Numbered from the stretch's first letter, positions 1-8,833 are shown. The stretch is DNA of 17,793 bases from an uncultured Muribaculaceae bacterium (GCA_910587545.1 CAJUMI010000016.1:1-17793), one strand, 5' to 3'. The notes: generated by a model from the letters alone, not told the origin. Numbers and translations: made by a program.

Positions 1-114
1 TCTGAACTCAATATCAATTTTGCCCATGCGGCTTAGTATAAATTAATTTTTACGGCTTACTTATTACTATTTAGTTGATTATTATAGAAGAACGATAAAA
101 ATTTACAGAACAAT

Positions 115-2145
115 CTATTTCCTTGATTTTGCGGCGTCATACGATCCGACTTTAATCACTTTGCCGTTGGGAAGAGTGACGGTGCGGTCGCGGTTGCTCA
201 TATTGGTGACGATATAATAGCTTTTCCCTTTGTTATCAGTCCATTCCGCCCCCATCACCATAGGAGTGGGCTGGTAGTTGGGTACATCGAAGACGGGATT
301 GTCGCCTTCGGGTGTGAATTCAGCCATGAAGCGGCCGCCGAAGAAGATATTGTGATTGTCTTTGCGAAATTTCGTGAGGTTCTTGAGCATAAGCTGTTCG
401 GCCTTATTGGCGTCATTCATGAGAAGTTTAGGCTCCACCCAGCCGAGTTGCGCCCCCCAGAGAAGAGATTTCATGGTCAGGTAGCAGAGTGAACCGTCGT
501 TGATTTTCCATGGTATGTAAGTAAATCCGCTGTAGACACAGCGGTCGCTGTAGATAAGCGGAAAGAGAGGCACCATGCGCATATAGGAAGCATGGGGCGA
601 GTTGACAACGAGCATCATGTCGAAGAGATCCATATAAGGTTCGGCATTTTCTTCGGTCGTCATTGCCTGATCGGGGGTGTAAAAGTTGTCGCGCATATCA
701 GTGAGAACCTTGCGGTAAGCGGCCGGCCACCATGAACCACCGCCCTTGCCGTGACCATGATTGCCGGCATAGCATGGTTCGGCCGGTGCACAGCCGATCT
801 GGTCCATATACACGCCGTTGGTGCCGATGCTGTCGAGTATGAATTTGTTGAGGTAATGGAGCTTGTTCTGCCAGATCTGACTTGCAGGACAGGTAACGGT
901 GTTGAGTACTTTTGAACTGTAGACCTCGGTGTAGAGTGTACCGTCGGCTTTGCGACATGAAGCCTCTTTTGCATTTTCAGCCTTATAGCTTTTTGTCGCA
1001 GGATCCCACAGGCGGCCGTTGATATAGGGCGTGACATAAGCGCCGAGCGACTGGGCTTCAGCCACCATTTTCCTGAAGCCCGGCTTGGCGGGAAAATATT
1101 CGGGATAGTGGGTGTCAAAAGGATAATTGTGCCAATAGTACCAATGGAGACCTACGCCTTTACCAAAATATTTCAGCGCGGCACGCAGAGCATCGAGAGT
1201 CGCGGGATCTGTATCACCCGGACGGAGCCACATGTCGGCGTTCTCTACCCAGGGAGCGATTTTTCGGTCACGGACATTGTTCTGAGCCCATTCTGTTTCG
1301 AGAGCCCAAGGACGGTACCATTTCAGTGCTGTCGCCTGCCAGCCAGCAGGGTTATAGCCGATCTCGATGCCGTAGGGGAGTGAGAATTTACCGTTGGTTG
1401 TCCAGTCGTAATTTGCCACAACCTCCTGCAGGAAGGTCACATTGTCGCCCTCCATCTTCATACGCAACACCTTGTTGCCGCCTTCTTTATCGCGGGGCGC
1501 GAAGAATACGGTGCCTGATTTGCCGGCAGGATCGTGCATCATCAGCATCTGCATCGATCCGGTGACCGACGGATAACGTGTCTGAAGCTGTCCTTCGCGC
1601 GAAAGGTTGTATTCGCATCCATAGGCAATTGGGAGAACGGCTTTGCCTTTTGGGATCTGGGCTAAGGTGATGCGGGGAAATTCAAGGTCGGTTATTACCC
1701 AGCCTTCGGGGAGAGCGGCATCGATATGAAATGATGGCATCTCCGCGTCGTCGGGCAGGGCGACTGTTACTGTCACCGGCCATTGAGGCGTGTCTTTGAG
1801 CACCATATTCCAGGTCGCCTTGACGGCCGGTGCACCGTTATACTCTGTGACTTCTGTGCCTTTGTAATCGCCCCATACGGGTTTGAGCAAGGGATTCTCG
1901 CCGTCAGGTCCGAGATATGTCAACTGCCAGGGGTGGGTTGTCGAACCAGATTCAGGCAATATGTTTTTGCTTGACATGGTGAACTCTTTGAAAAGGAAAT
2001 TCTTTCCTCCGTCGAATACAAGTCTGGCATTCTCATTAGCCAGAACTATATCACCCGCATCGTTGCGCAGAGCGCTCGTCCCGGCATCGGCGGCGAGTGA
2101 CAGGCCTGCAATAATTGCAAGTGCTGATATCGTTTTCTTTGTCAT
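115..2145 (-). CDS. Uncharacterised exported protein, DUF6259-like putative glycoside hydrolase
   Basis: A 676-residue protein with a signal peptide (about 1-21, ADAGT junction) and no lipid cysteine, hence probably periplasmic. Residues of about 25-270 form a beta-sandwich domain. The central part (about 300-600) looks like a TIM barrel: GLHWYYWHNYPFDTHYPEYF (332-351), GAYVTPYINGRLWD (368-381) and GTNGVYMDQIGCAPAEPC (441-458). Asp448 in YMDQ is a candidate nucleophile, and Glu498, Glu499 or Glu502 in TTEENAEPYMD a candidate acid/base. A Gly/His-rich loop (NHGHGKGGGSWW, 462-473) probably borders the active site. A small C-terminal beta domain follows. It recalls the uncharacterised DUF6259 proteins from memory, with no assigned activity. 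As the last gene of the operon it overlaps the 743-residue gene by 4 bp. No convincing terminator hairpin is visible in the 114 bases after its stop. Confidence 0.75.
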   Translation of the reverse strand: MTKKTISALAIIAGLSLAADAGTSALRNDAGDIVLANENARLVFDGGKNFLFKEFTMSSKNILPESGSTTHPWQLTYLGPDGENPLLKPVWGDYKGTEVTEYNGAPAVKATWNMVLKDTPQWPVTVTVALPDDAEMPSFHIDAALPEGWVITDLEFPRITLAQIPKGKAVLPIAYGCEYNLSREGQLQTRYPSVTGSMQMLMMHDPAGKSGTVFFAPRDKEGGNKVLRMKMEGDNVTFLQEVVANYDWTTNGKFSLPYGIEIGYNPAGWQATALKWYRPWALETEWAQNNVRDRKIAPWVENADMWLRPGDTDPATLDALRAALKYFGKGVGLHWYYWHNYPFDTHYPEYFPAKPGFRKMVAEAQSLGAYVTPYINGRLWDPATKSYKAENAKEASCRKADGTLYTEVYSSKVLNTVTCPASQIWQNKLHYLNKFILDSIGTNGVYMDQIGCAPAEPCYAGNHGHGKGGGSWWPAAYRKVLTDMRDNFYTPDQAMTTEENAEPYMDLFDMMLVVNSPHASYMRMVPLFPLIYSDRCVYSGFTYIPWKINDGSLCYLTMKSLLWGAQLGWVEPKLLMNDANKAEQLMLKNLTKFRKDNHNIFFGGRFMAEFTPEGDNPVFDVPNYQPTPMVMGAEWTDNKGKSYYIVTNMSNRDRTVTLPNGKVIKVGSYDAAKSRK

Positions 2146-4373
2146 TGAGATATTATTGGTTTATATGTGATCAAAATATTACTAAACATTTCTCTTGCTT
2201 CTTCCTCAGGCAGAGAAACGGTAAGGATCCGGCGCTCATCGGCGGGGAGAATTATGCGACCCTGCCGATCGCGTTTTGTCGTGAGTTTGCGTCCGTCAAA
2301 ACTTGACAGTCTGACGTCATATGACGCCGGAACGGCAAGCGTCGATTTGCCTGTGCAGTCCCAGTAGACAATCGCCGTGGTGTTGGCATCGACAGGATAG
2401 GTGAACGCGCGTACGGGCATTGTGGCATTGAGCGAATCGCTTGTCAGCTGTCTGACCCTGCGTATCTCATGTCGCCCGTTTTTGCGTGGCATTATGGTCC
2501 ATTCGCTGTCAGGGTCGAGCATCGCATGTTTCAGCTCTTCGGAGATGGATTTGTTGAGTTTGGCTGTTTCCCAAAGATTTATGGCGAGGAGATTGTCGTC
2601 GGTGCGGGGATGTTTGTCAATCTCAGGCATGTTTGCCACCAGTGAAATGGGCGAATTCCAGGCAAGAGCCTTTGAACAGATATAGTCGTACATATCAGGC
2701 TGCATGCCGATGGTCTTTTCGCTCGGAGCAAGATAATTGACCCAACCGAAATTGACAGAAGTGAAATCGCATGCGACCTGTTCGGCGCAACGGAGAGTGT
2801 AACGTTTCATCGCCTGACGGATACGCTCGGGTGGAAAAATGTCGAATGCATTTCCGCGTGAGAGTATATGCCAGCCGTAGTGGGATTTCTGAGCGCCTTC
2901 AGCCCACATCGGAGCAGGCTTCATGGCGTTGTAGACTTCGAGTTGCGAACGCGAGACATTATACCAGTAGGGCATCGGCACATCTTCCGCACCGTCAAAA
3001 TAGACGAAACGGAAACCGCAGTCAGCATATATCTTGCCCAGACGTTCGGCGATCTCGCGCTGGATGCCGCTGTTCTGGTCAACGCGTATGAAGAGCGGCC
3101 AATCGTCAACGTCAAGATGGCGCGCCTCGCTTCCGGCCGCATGAACCGAAGGGCTTGAGTTGAAACAGCCGCGCTGACAGCCTGTGAAACGATAGGGTGC
3201 CGTGGTCGTGACATCTGTAAACATTATCATTTCATCGTCGATCTGAAGCAAGCGGCGGCCTTTTTCCATGCGGACGTCTTCGGGACGTTCCTCGACTGTG
3301 ATCTCAGTGTCTGACGGGTTAATGGTCTCCGAGAGTCTGAAACGTGACACAACGTTGCCGCGGCGGTCGGGTATGCCATTGTTGATATATGGATCGTTGA
3401 CGGCAACTTTAGAATAATGTATATGTATGCCCGGTATCATGCCGGCCTCGGTGATTTTACGGGTGATTTCCTGCAGATCAGCCATGCCCCGCGGATATTC
3501 CGGGCGCCACTCATAGTGGCCGCAGGCTTTGGCGAAATCGACGTAATAGACCACCATGGTCTTGAGTCCGGCCTGTTTGGCAAGTTCGATGTTTCGATCG
3601 ATGTTGTCGACGGTGACATTACGAAGCTCGTAGTAGCTCATCGGATACTCGGCGCGACGGCGGCTTTCGACACCGCGTGGCATGTCATAGGCGCGTTCCA
3701 ATGCGTCCATGCGGTCAAGCACACTGTCGGGATGCGTGACAATCAGCGCTGCACCGGAGTTGAACAACTGTACAGAAGTATGGGTCGCTACAAGCAAGGT
3801 CGTATTGTCACGTTCGGCGCGAGAGTCGATAAACGTCGTGGGGTGGGTACCGACCAGGGCTACGGCCGCTGAATCGTCCCACATTATATTAAGCCATTCG
3901 CCGAAATGTTTACGTCGTTTCAGCGGCAATTGCATCACGGTAAGTTCGTCGAGCTCGGTTTTGCGTTTGACTCCGTAATCTTCTATGCGGTAGTCACGGT
4001 CGACAGGGGTGAAAGTGATGTAATCAGGCGTGATGTCTACTTTGATCTTCACAATGTCGTAGGTGTCGGTAAACTCAGTGTAGAGCGTGTCGCCACTGAG
4101 ATAGCATTTGTTCGAAGGAAATGAACGGGGCTTAGCGGGAAACATAAGGAAGTTCTCATTGTCATAAGGCCTGTACTGGGTGATGACGCAGACCGGCGCA
4201 TTTATGCCGGGCTGCAGGCATTCTTCGCCGGTGGCTTTGTAGATGAGACTGCTGACTGTCCCGTTGTCGCTGATTGTAAGCGCCGTTTCATCGTTCTGGA
4301 TAACTACGTCGGCCGATAGAGTTGCCGGAGCTGTCAGTGAGAGCGCTAATAATATAGTCTTTTTATCTATCAC
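2142..4373 (-). CDS. Uncharacterised exported protein, probable TIM-barrel glycoside hydrolase with an inserted beta module
   Basis: A 743-residue protein that I cannot place in a numbered glycosidase family. It starts with GTG, since no in-frame ATG lies upstream, and has a signal peptide ending near LSA (residues 19-21). An N-terminal beta sandwich (about 22-240) precedes a (beta/alpha)-type region with barrel-strand phrases such as LKTMVVYYVDF (270-280), MIPGIHIHYSK (312-322) and FRFVYFDGAED (454-464). Asp460 in YFDG and Glu492 in PMWAEGAQ are candidate catalytic acids by analogy with retaining barrels that use an Asp nucleophile. A separate beta-rich module is inserted at about 345-422 (LLQIDDEMIMFTD, GCQRGCFNSSPSVHAAGS). 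A C-terminal beta domain closes the protein. Its stop overlaps the next start (ATGA), suggesting coupled translation. It is predicted to act in the periplasm on the imported glycan; the linkage is unknown. Confidence 0.75.
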   Translation of the reverse strand: MIDKKTILLALSLTAPATLSADVVIQNDETALTISDNGTVSSLIYKATGEECLQPGINAPVCVITQYRPYDNENFLMFPAKPRSFPSNKCYLSGDTLYTEFTDTYDIVKIKVDITPDYITFTPVDRDYRIEDYGVKRKTELDELTVMQLPLKRRKHFGEWLNIMWDDSAAVALVGTHPTTFIDSRAERDNTTLLVATHTSVQLFNSGAALIVTHPDSVLDRMDALERAYDMPRGVESRRRAEYPMSYYELRNVTVDNIDRNIELAKQAGLKTMVVYYVDFAKACGHYEWRPEYPRGMADLQEITRKITEAGMIPGIHIHYSKVAVNDPYINNGIPDRRGNVVSRFRLSETINPSDTEITVEERPEDVRMEKGRRLLQIDDEMIMFTDVTTTAPYRFTGCQRGCFNSSPSVHAAGSEARHLDVDDWPLFIRVDQNSGIQREIAERLGKIYADCGFRFVYFDGAEDVPMPYWYNVSRSQLEVYNAMKPAPMWAEGAQKSHYGWHILSRGNAFDIFPPERIRQAMKRYTLRCAEQVACDFTSVNFGWVNYLAPSEKTIGMQPDMYDYICSKALAWNSPISLVANMPEIDKHPRTDDNLLAINLWETAKLNKSISEELKHAMLDPDSEWTIMPRKNGRHEIRRVRQLTSDSLNATMPVRAFTYPVDANTTAIVYWDCTGKSTLAVPASYDVRLSSFDGRKLTTKRDRQGRIILPADERRILTVSLPEEEAREMFSNILITYKPIISQ

Positions 4374-4421
4374 GTTGTCAGATCTTGATATGTTGTGGAA
4401 CTAATTTAAAATGAGCTTATT

Positions 4422-6029
4422 TTAGTCTTTGTATTCAGTCTCGCTTTCGCGGATTTTCTTTTTAATTACAGGTCCGGCTGGCTCGGCATGGCGCTCCGGA
4501 TTGCGGTGATCGAAATAGTAGATCCCAAGATTGTCAAACAGACGGTAAGCGTCTTCGAGGCGCAGTCGGAAGTCATCGTAGTTTTTGTTGTCACGGATAG
4601 TCCATGCCGATTCGGCGAGGGCGCACAGACGCGGCCATGTCATGAAGTCGAGACGATCGCTGTTGTGGAGCAATTCGCTCCATGCGTTGGCCTGCATGCC
4701 TGAGATATGCGACTGCATCTCATCGCTCACTCCGATCTTCTCGAACCACGGATCAGGGAAAGCATAGACATCTTCGAGTGGACAGAAGCCGTCCCAGATG
4801 CGGCCGACACTATGGGTGTCATGCTGCACAAAATCGAAATACAGAGGCTTTCGCGGACACATCACGGTAGTGTAGCCGGCGTTGAGCGAGCGGGTAAGGT
4901 ATTGGGGCTTGTCGTGACGCCACCACATGATATTGGTCGAACGGTCTACATCAAGGTCAAGCAACTCATCCCAACCGATGAGAGTCTTGCCGAGATGCGC
5001 CACTTCGGCGATCATGCGGTTCATGAAATATCGTTCACACTGCTTGACATCGTCGAAGCCTTCGCGTTTCATCAGGTCGAGAACATAGGGATCGACCTTC
5101 CAAGCGTTGATACCGTAGGCCACTTCGTCACCGCCTATGTGCATATAGGGTCCAGGGAAAAGCCCGGCGACTTCGCCGAGGATGTCACTTAGATAAGTAT
5201 AGGTTTCTTCTTTGCCCGGGTTGAAGGTGAAATCCGGGAAGATGCCTTCACCGCCGCCGTTATATTCGGGATAGGCGCGGTTGGCGGCAGTTGCATGGCC
5301 GGGCATGTCGATTTCGGGTATGATCATAATATGACGACGCAGTGCATAGGCGACAATATCCTTGATTTCGTCCTGGGTGTAATAAGCACAGGGCGAATCT
5401 GGATCGCTGTGCGAACCGATGCCGCCGACAGTGGCGAGCCTGGGATATTTATTGATTTCGATACGCCATCCCTGACCGTCTGTCAGATGCCAGTGAAAGC
5501 GGTTGAGCTTATAGTAGGCCATCAGGTCGATGAAACGTTTGACGCTTTCTACGCCTGTGAAATGGCGGGCATCGTCGCGCATAAAGCCGCGCCAGCTGTA
5601 GCGGGGCGAATCGGTGACGGTGACACACGGGATCTCCTCGCAGTTGTCGACCAGCTGCAAAAAGGTCTGTGCACCGTAGAAAGCGCCGGAAGGAGCCGAT
5701 GCGGCGATTTCAATATTTTTGTTGTCAACCGTGAGACGATAGGCTTCATCTCCGGTAATTCCGGCGTCGTAGCTGATGACTACGGCGGCTTCTGATGAGG
5801 TGATTTCCGATTGCCGGCCTGCCGCCTGAAGTTTTTCGTTGAGGAACCGACCCTCGGATTCAAACCGGGCATCGGCTATTTTGATGTCGAAACCATTCCG
5901 GGCGTCGAAGCATCCTTTTTTCTCCTCGACATGCTGAGGATACGGGATTACGGGCAAAGTCTTCGATGCCATGACACCGAGACTCATTGCAAGAGCAAAA
6001 ATGAAGGTGATTGTTCTCAAGTGGTTCAT
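4422..6029 (-). CDS. GH20 beta-N-acetylhexosaminidase, exported
   Basis: This 535-residue exo-hydrolase would remove terminal beta-linked GlcNAc or GalNAc by substrate-assisted catalysis. The signal peptide covers about residues 1-21 (MASKT junction) and lacks a lipobox cysteine, so a periplasmic location is expected. An N-terminal alpha/beta domain (about 25-140) precedes the (beta/alpha)8 barrel beginning YSWRGFMRDDARHF. Family motifs are all intact: FHWHLTDGQGWRIEI (178-192), IPEIDMPGHATAA (237-249), the catalytic pair Asp301-Glu302 in MHIGGDEVAYG, GWDELLD, IMWWRHDK and QANAWSELL. The short C-terminal tail is charged. It starts 12 bp after the GH2 tail. The neighbouring amino-sugar kinase and SIS enzyme fit with hexosamine release by this enzyme. 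Confidence 0.95.
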   Translation of the reverse strand: MNHLRTITFIFALAMSLGVMASKTLPVIPYPQHVEEKKGCFDARNGFDIKIADARFESEGRFLNEKLQAAGRQSEITSSEAAVVISYDAGITGDEAYRLTVDNKNIEIAASAPSGAFYGAQTFLQLVDNCEEIPCVTVTDSPRYSWRGFMRDDARHFTGVESVKRFIDLMAYYKLNRFHWHLTDGQGWRIEINKYPRLATVGGIGSHSDPDSPCAYYTQDEIKDIVAYALRRHIMIIPEIDMPGHATAANRAYPEYNGGGEGIFPDFTFNPGKEETYTYLSDILGEVAGLFPGPYMHIGGDEVAYGINAWKVDPYVLDLMKREGFDDVKQCERYFMNRMIAEVAHLGKTLIGWDELLDLDVDRSTNIMWWRHDKPQYLTRSLNAGYTTVMCPRKPLYFDFVQHDTHSVGRIWDGFCPLEDVYAFPDPWFEKIGVSDEMQSHISGMQANAWSELLHNSDRLDFMTWPRLCALAESAWTIRDNKNYDDFRLRLEDAYRLFDNLGIYYFDHRNPERHAEPAGPVIKKKIRESETEYKD

Positions 6030-6041
6030 ATCTTCAAATTA

Positions 6042-6401
6042 TTAATCTATTCTAATTACTGGTTCTCCGGTCAGAAGGTCGGCGGCGACACGGGCTGTGA
6101 CCGTACGTGACTCTCCGGGGAGAAGCGTTATGAAATTGTCGCTCCAGAACACCGGATTGACTGAAGGTCCGGCCTCGGAATCGCTGAGCGTTAGGTGCTT
6201 GAAAAATGCACATCCTTCCCGGCTGCATGAGAGATCGACTGTGACTGCATATTCATCACCGTCGCGGGTGACAGTAACCTTTTTGTCGAGTTTGCCTTGC
6301 GGGAGATGTAAGAGCCAATAGAAATTCTGGTGCTGGCTGTAACGCCGGTAGGTGTTTCGGGTGATTTCATTTCCGTCGGTGTCGCTGAGAGTCATTGTCA
6401 C
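6042..6401 (-). CDS. Detached C-terminal Ig-like domain of the GH2 enzyme
   Basis: This 119-residue frame begins at a GTG that overlaps the stop of the upstream GH2 frame (GTGA). It has no signal peptide, so as a separate product it would stay in the cytoplasm, away from its partner. Its content (QNFYWLLHLPQ, then NPVFWSDNFITLLPGESRT) matches the terminal Ig-fold domain of GH2 exo-glucosaminidases and mannosidases. Upstream of the GTG this frame stays open for a few codons and reads VYLVTMTLSD, the normal beginning of that domain. One extra G between 6410 and 6411 would join the two frames as LAAVYLVTMTL. I therefore regard it as the tail of the GH2 gene rather than an independent gene. GH2 plus tail would be about 925 residues, a normal length for the group. 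Confidence 0.7.
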   Translation of the reverse strand: MTMTLSDTDGNEITRNTYRRYSQHQNFYWLLHLPQGKLDKKVTVTRDGDEYAVTVDLSCSREGCAFFKHLTLSDSEAGPSVNPVFWSDNFITLLPGESRTVTARVAADLLTGEPVIRID

Positions 6402-8824
6402 AAGATAGACGCGGCGAGTTTGCCGCCTTTAGGAATTGCGGGTAGCTCGGTGTAGGAATAGGGGGCAAGAGCGACGGTGTCGCGGCGCATCCACTGTTTT
6501 TTCATTGAGAAATCGTGGATTTTTGTATCAAGCACGAGCTTGCCTGTGGGGCGGTGAGAGTTATTGATGACAGCCGGACGTTCGCTGTTGGCGTTAAGCT
6601 GCGCGTGGACAGGTTGCATAGCCTTCCGCGTAAAATAATATGCCGCGTTGGGCGTCAGATACCAGTCGTAGACCTGCCACGCGACATCTGGCCAGCAGGA
6701 GTTGAGTTTCCAGAGCATGACGCCGGTTGTGATGTCCCAGGCGCGATGGTTGGCGGCTTCGATCATGGCGCGATAACCGTCGGCGCTGAGCAATTGGGCT
6801 TTGTGCGCATAGTCACGAGCCGACTCCGGGTCACTGTATAAAGTGCGGATGGCATTGTCGTAAGCGCGAAATACGAAATTGTTGACACACCATGCGCCGT
6901 GTTCGGCCCATACACTGTCGAGAGGCCATAGACGGTCGCGGACATCGAAGGGCTTGTCGACTGTAGGTATGAATTTGCGGAGACTTTCGTAGACAGGAAC
7001 GGCTGGCATGCCGAGTTCGTTCTTGAACATCTGGGTGTAGACTTCGTTGATTTTGTCGAAGTAATAGTCGCTCGGAGCCCAGTTGTAGTCGGGCGCGCCG
7101 TCGTCAGTCGTGCCGGTCGGGAGATCCTCTGCAAGCCATGACGTCAGTTTTTCAACATCCCAACTGACTGAAGTCGTGGGTATGTAGGGACGCGATGGAT
7201 CGAGCCTGCGGGCTGCCTCGCGTGTAGCGATATATAGGTCGCGTGACGGGCAGACTTCGTTGACGCCGACCCACATCACCACCGACGGGTGATTGCGGTA
7301 GCGCTTGATCTCGTCCTCGACATGAGTCATGGCGAGAGAGTTGTCATCGGGATTGTCGGCATTGGGGCGGCCGGGGAACATACGATAGCACTGGTGGAAT
7401 ACATGCCACCACATCAGACCGTATTTGTCGCAGGCCTCGAGCCAGGCGCGAGCAGGTGTCGGCATGTCTTCGCTGCCGATTGTATTTGCTCCGAACTCGG
7501 CCATCAGACGGACCTGGTCGTAGATATTGCGCCGGGAGTTGGCAAGCAGAATATCGGGCTGTATCCAGCCGCCCCGCGAGAATATTTCACGGCCGTTGAC
7601 GATCATCACGAGTCCGTATTCGGTGTCCTCCCCCGTATGTGACTGATATTTGCGTTCCATCAGCCGAGTCCTGACCTCGCGCAGACCGAAATCGCATTCC
7701 CACGAGCTTGGTGCATCGCTTTTAGGCCTGAACGTAAGCTCAAGATTCTGAAGAGGCTGCTCTCCGTATCCGTTGGGATACCACAGCGGCGGATTTTGCA
7801 GGTCGAGCTGCGGATACTCCTCGGCTGAAAGCTGGATTATGGTGGTATCTCCGGGTGCGATCGTAACCTTACGGCTGATAGTGACTGGTTTTATTGTGTT
7901 GGAAACCTTTTTTCTGTAAGTAATGAAATCAATCTCTGGCAGCGATGAGATTTTTGCATAGAGAGTGCCCGAGACGGCATGGCTGCTGTTGTTGACCAGC
8001 GGGACGCTTATGGTCACACGCGCCAGAGTCGTGTCGTTGTCCGGAAGGGTAGTGACGACCCTGGGATCATCGAATGTCACCGGACCGGTAGCTTCGATGC
8101 TCACGGGAAGATAGATACCCATGTTGCGGTCGCGGACCACGGGCGCGCAGTCCCAGCCACCGCTCATTTTAAGGGTTTCGTCGCGATGCAGATCCCCGGC
8201 ATTGCCTCTGTTCGGTCCGAACAGCACCCACTGGGTGCCCTGACGCGGTTCGCCCGGATGATCTACCTGATGGATTTTGACGGCCACTGCATTGACGACA
8301 CCTGACTTGACATAGGGAGTGATGTCGTATTTGAAGCGGCGAAACATGCCGACAGTCGTGTCGCGGTCGGCTATTTTCACGCCGTTTACCCATATGTCGG
8401 CTCTGTAGTTGATGCCATCGAGTTTCAGCCACAATTTCTTATTTTTCCATTGCGCCGGAGCCTTGAATTCAGCGCGGTAGACCCAAGGCTGTGTCCAAGG
8501 ATTTTCATCCGAGGCGAGATGATTATATTTGTCGAGGCCGAGGCGCCGGTTGAAATCATCGCTCGCGTTGGGAATGAGGTAATTGTTCATCGCTGTGCGC
8601 GGGTCGGGATAAATGCCTTCACGCACCAAGGCGTTTAGCACGGTTGATGGTACGGAAACCTTATGCCACTTCGAGTCGTCGTAGCCTGCTGTGGCTACTG
8701 CGCTGTCGTCGCCAACAATGGCTGAGCTGTTGATCATACGCCAGCTGTCGAGCGTCATCTCAGCCATCAGGCCGCTGACCGCACAGAAAAGAATGAATAA
8801 TATCGAGCCGAGTCTCTTGATCAC
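6398..8824 (-). CDS. GH2 exo-beta-glucosaminidase/mannosidase-like enzyme, catalytic part (frame-interrupted)
   Basis: The start is GTG; the signal peptide MIKRLGSILFILFCAVSGLMA is non-lipidated, so the enzyme is probably periplasmic. Domains in order are a GH2 sugar-binding jelly roll (about 25-245, with WVYRAEF, LDGINYRADIWVNG and RDRNMGIYLPV), an Ig-like domain (about 250-385), a TIM barrel (about 390-700) and the start of the C-terminal Ig domains. Likely catalytic residues are Glu523 (WVGVNE, acid/base) and Glu603 (KNELGMPAVP, nucleophile). The GGWDCAPVVRDRN motif and the ESLRKFIP stretch recall exo-beta-D-glucosaminidases (CsxA type) more than beta-mannosidases. The 808-residue frame stops at TGA inside what should be the last domain, which continues in another frame as 6042-6401. 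It is therefore a recent frameshift, a sequencing error, or a two-piece enzyme. The catalytic barrel itself is intact. Confidence 0.85.
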   Translation of the reverse strand: MIKRLGSILFILFCAVSGLMAEMTLDSWRMINSSAIVGDDSAVATAGYDDSKWHKVSVPSTVLNALVREGIYPDPRTAMNNYLIPNASDDFNRRLGLDKYNHLASDENPWTQPWVYRAEFKAPAQWKNKKLWLKLDGINYRADIWVNGVKIADRDTTVGMFRRFKYDITPYVKSGVVNAVAVKIHQVDHPGEPRQGTQWVLFGPNRGNAGDLHRDETLKMSGGWDCAPVVRDRNMGIYLPVSIEATGPVTFDDPRVVTTLPDNDTTLARVTISVPLVNNSSHAVSGTLYAKISSLPEIDFITYRKKVSNTIKPVTISRKVTIAPGDTTIIQLSAEEYPQLDLQNPPLWYPNGYGEQPLQNLELTFRPKSDAPSSWECDFGLREVRTRLMERKYQSHTGEDTEYGLVMIVNGREIFSRGGWIQPDILLANSRRNIYDQVRLMAEFGANTIGSEDMPTPARAWLEACDKYGLMWWHVFHQCYRMFPGRPNADNPDDNSLAMTHVEDEIKRYRNHPSVVMWVGVNEVCPSRDLYIATREAARRLDPSRPYIPTTSVSWDVEKLTSWLAEDLPTGTTDDGAPDYNWAPSDYYFDKINEVYTQMFKNELGMPAVPVYESLRKFIPTVDKPFDVRDRLWPLDSVWAEHGAWCVNNFVFRAYDNAIRTLYSDPESARDYAHKAQLLSADGYRAMIEAANHRAWDITTGVMLWKLNSCWPDVAWQVYDWYLTPNAAYYFTRKAMQPVHAQLNANSERPAVINNSHRPTGKLVLDTKIHDFSMKKQWMRRDTVALAPYSYTELPAIPKGGKLAASIL

Positions 8825-8833
8825 TGATCCTGA

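Noticed and set aside
1..114. Possible terminator after the last gene
   Set aside because: The stretch is AT-rich with scattered T runs, but I find no GC-rich stem followed by a T tract, so nothing firm can be placed here.
6398..6401. Programmed ribosomal frameshift in the GH2 gene
   Set aside because: No X-XXY-YYZ slippery heptamer or obvious downstream structure is visible near the junction; a lost base or sequencing error is simpler.
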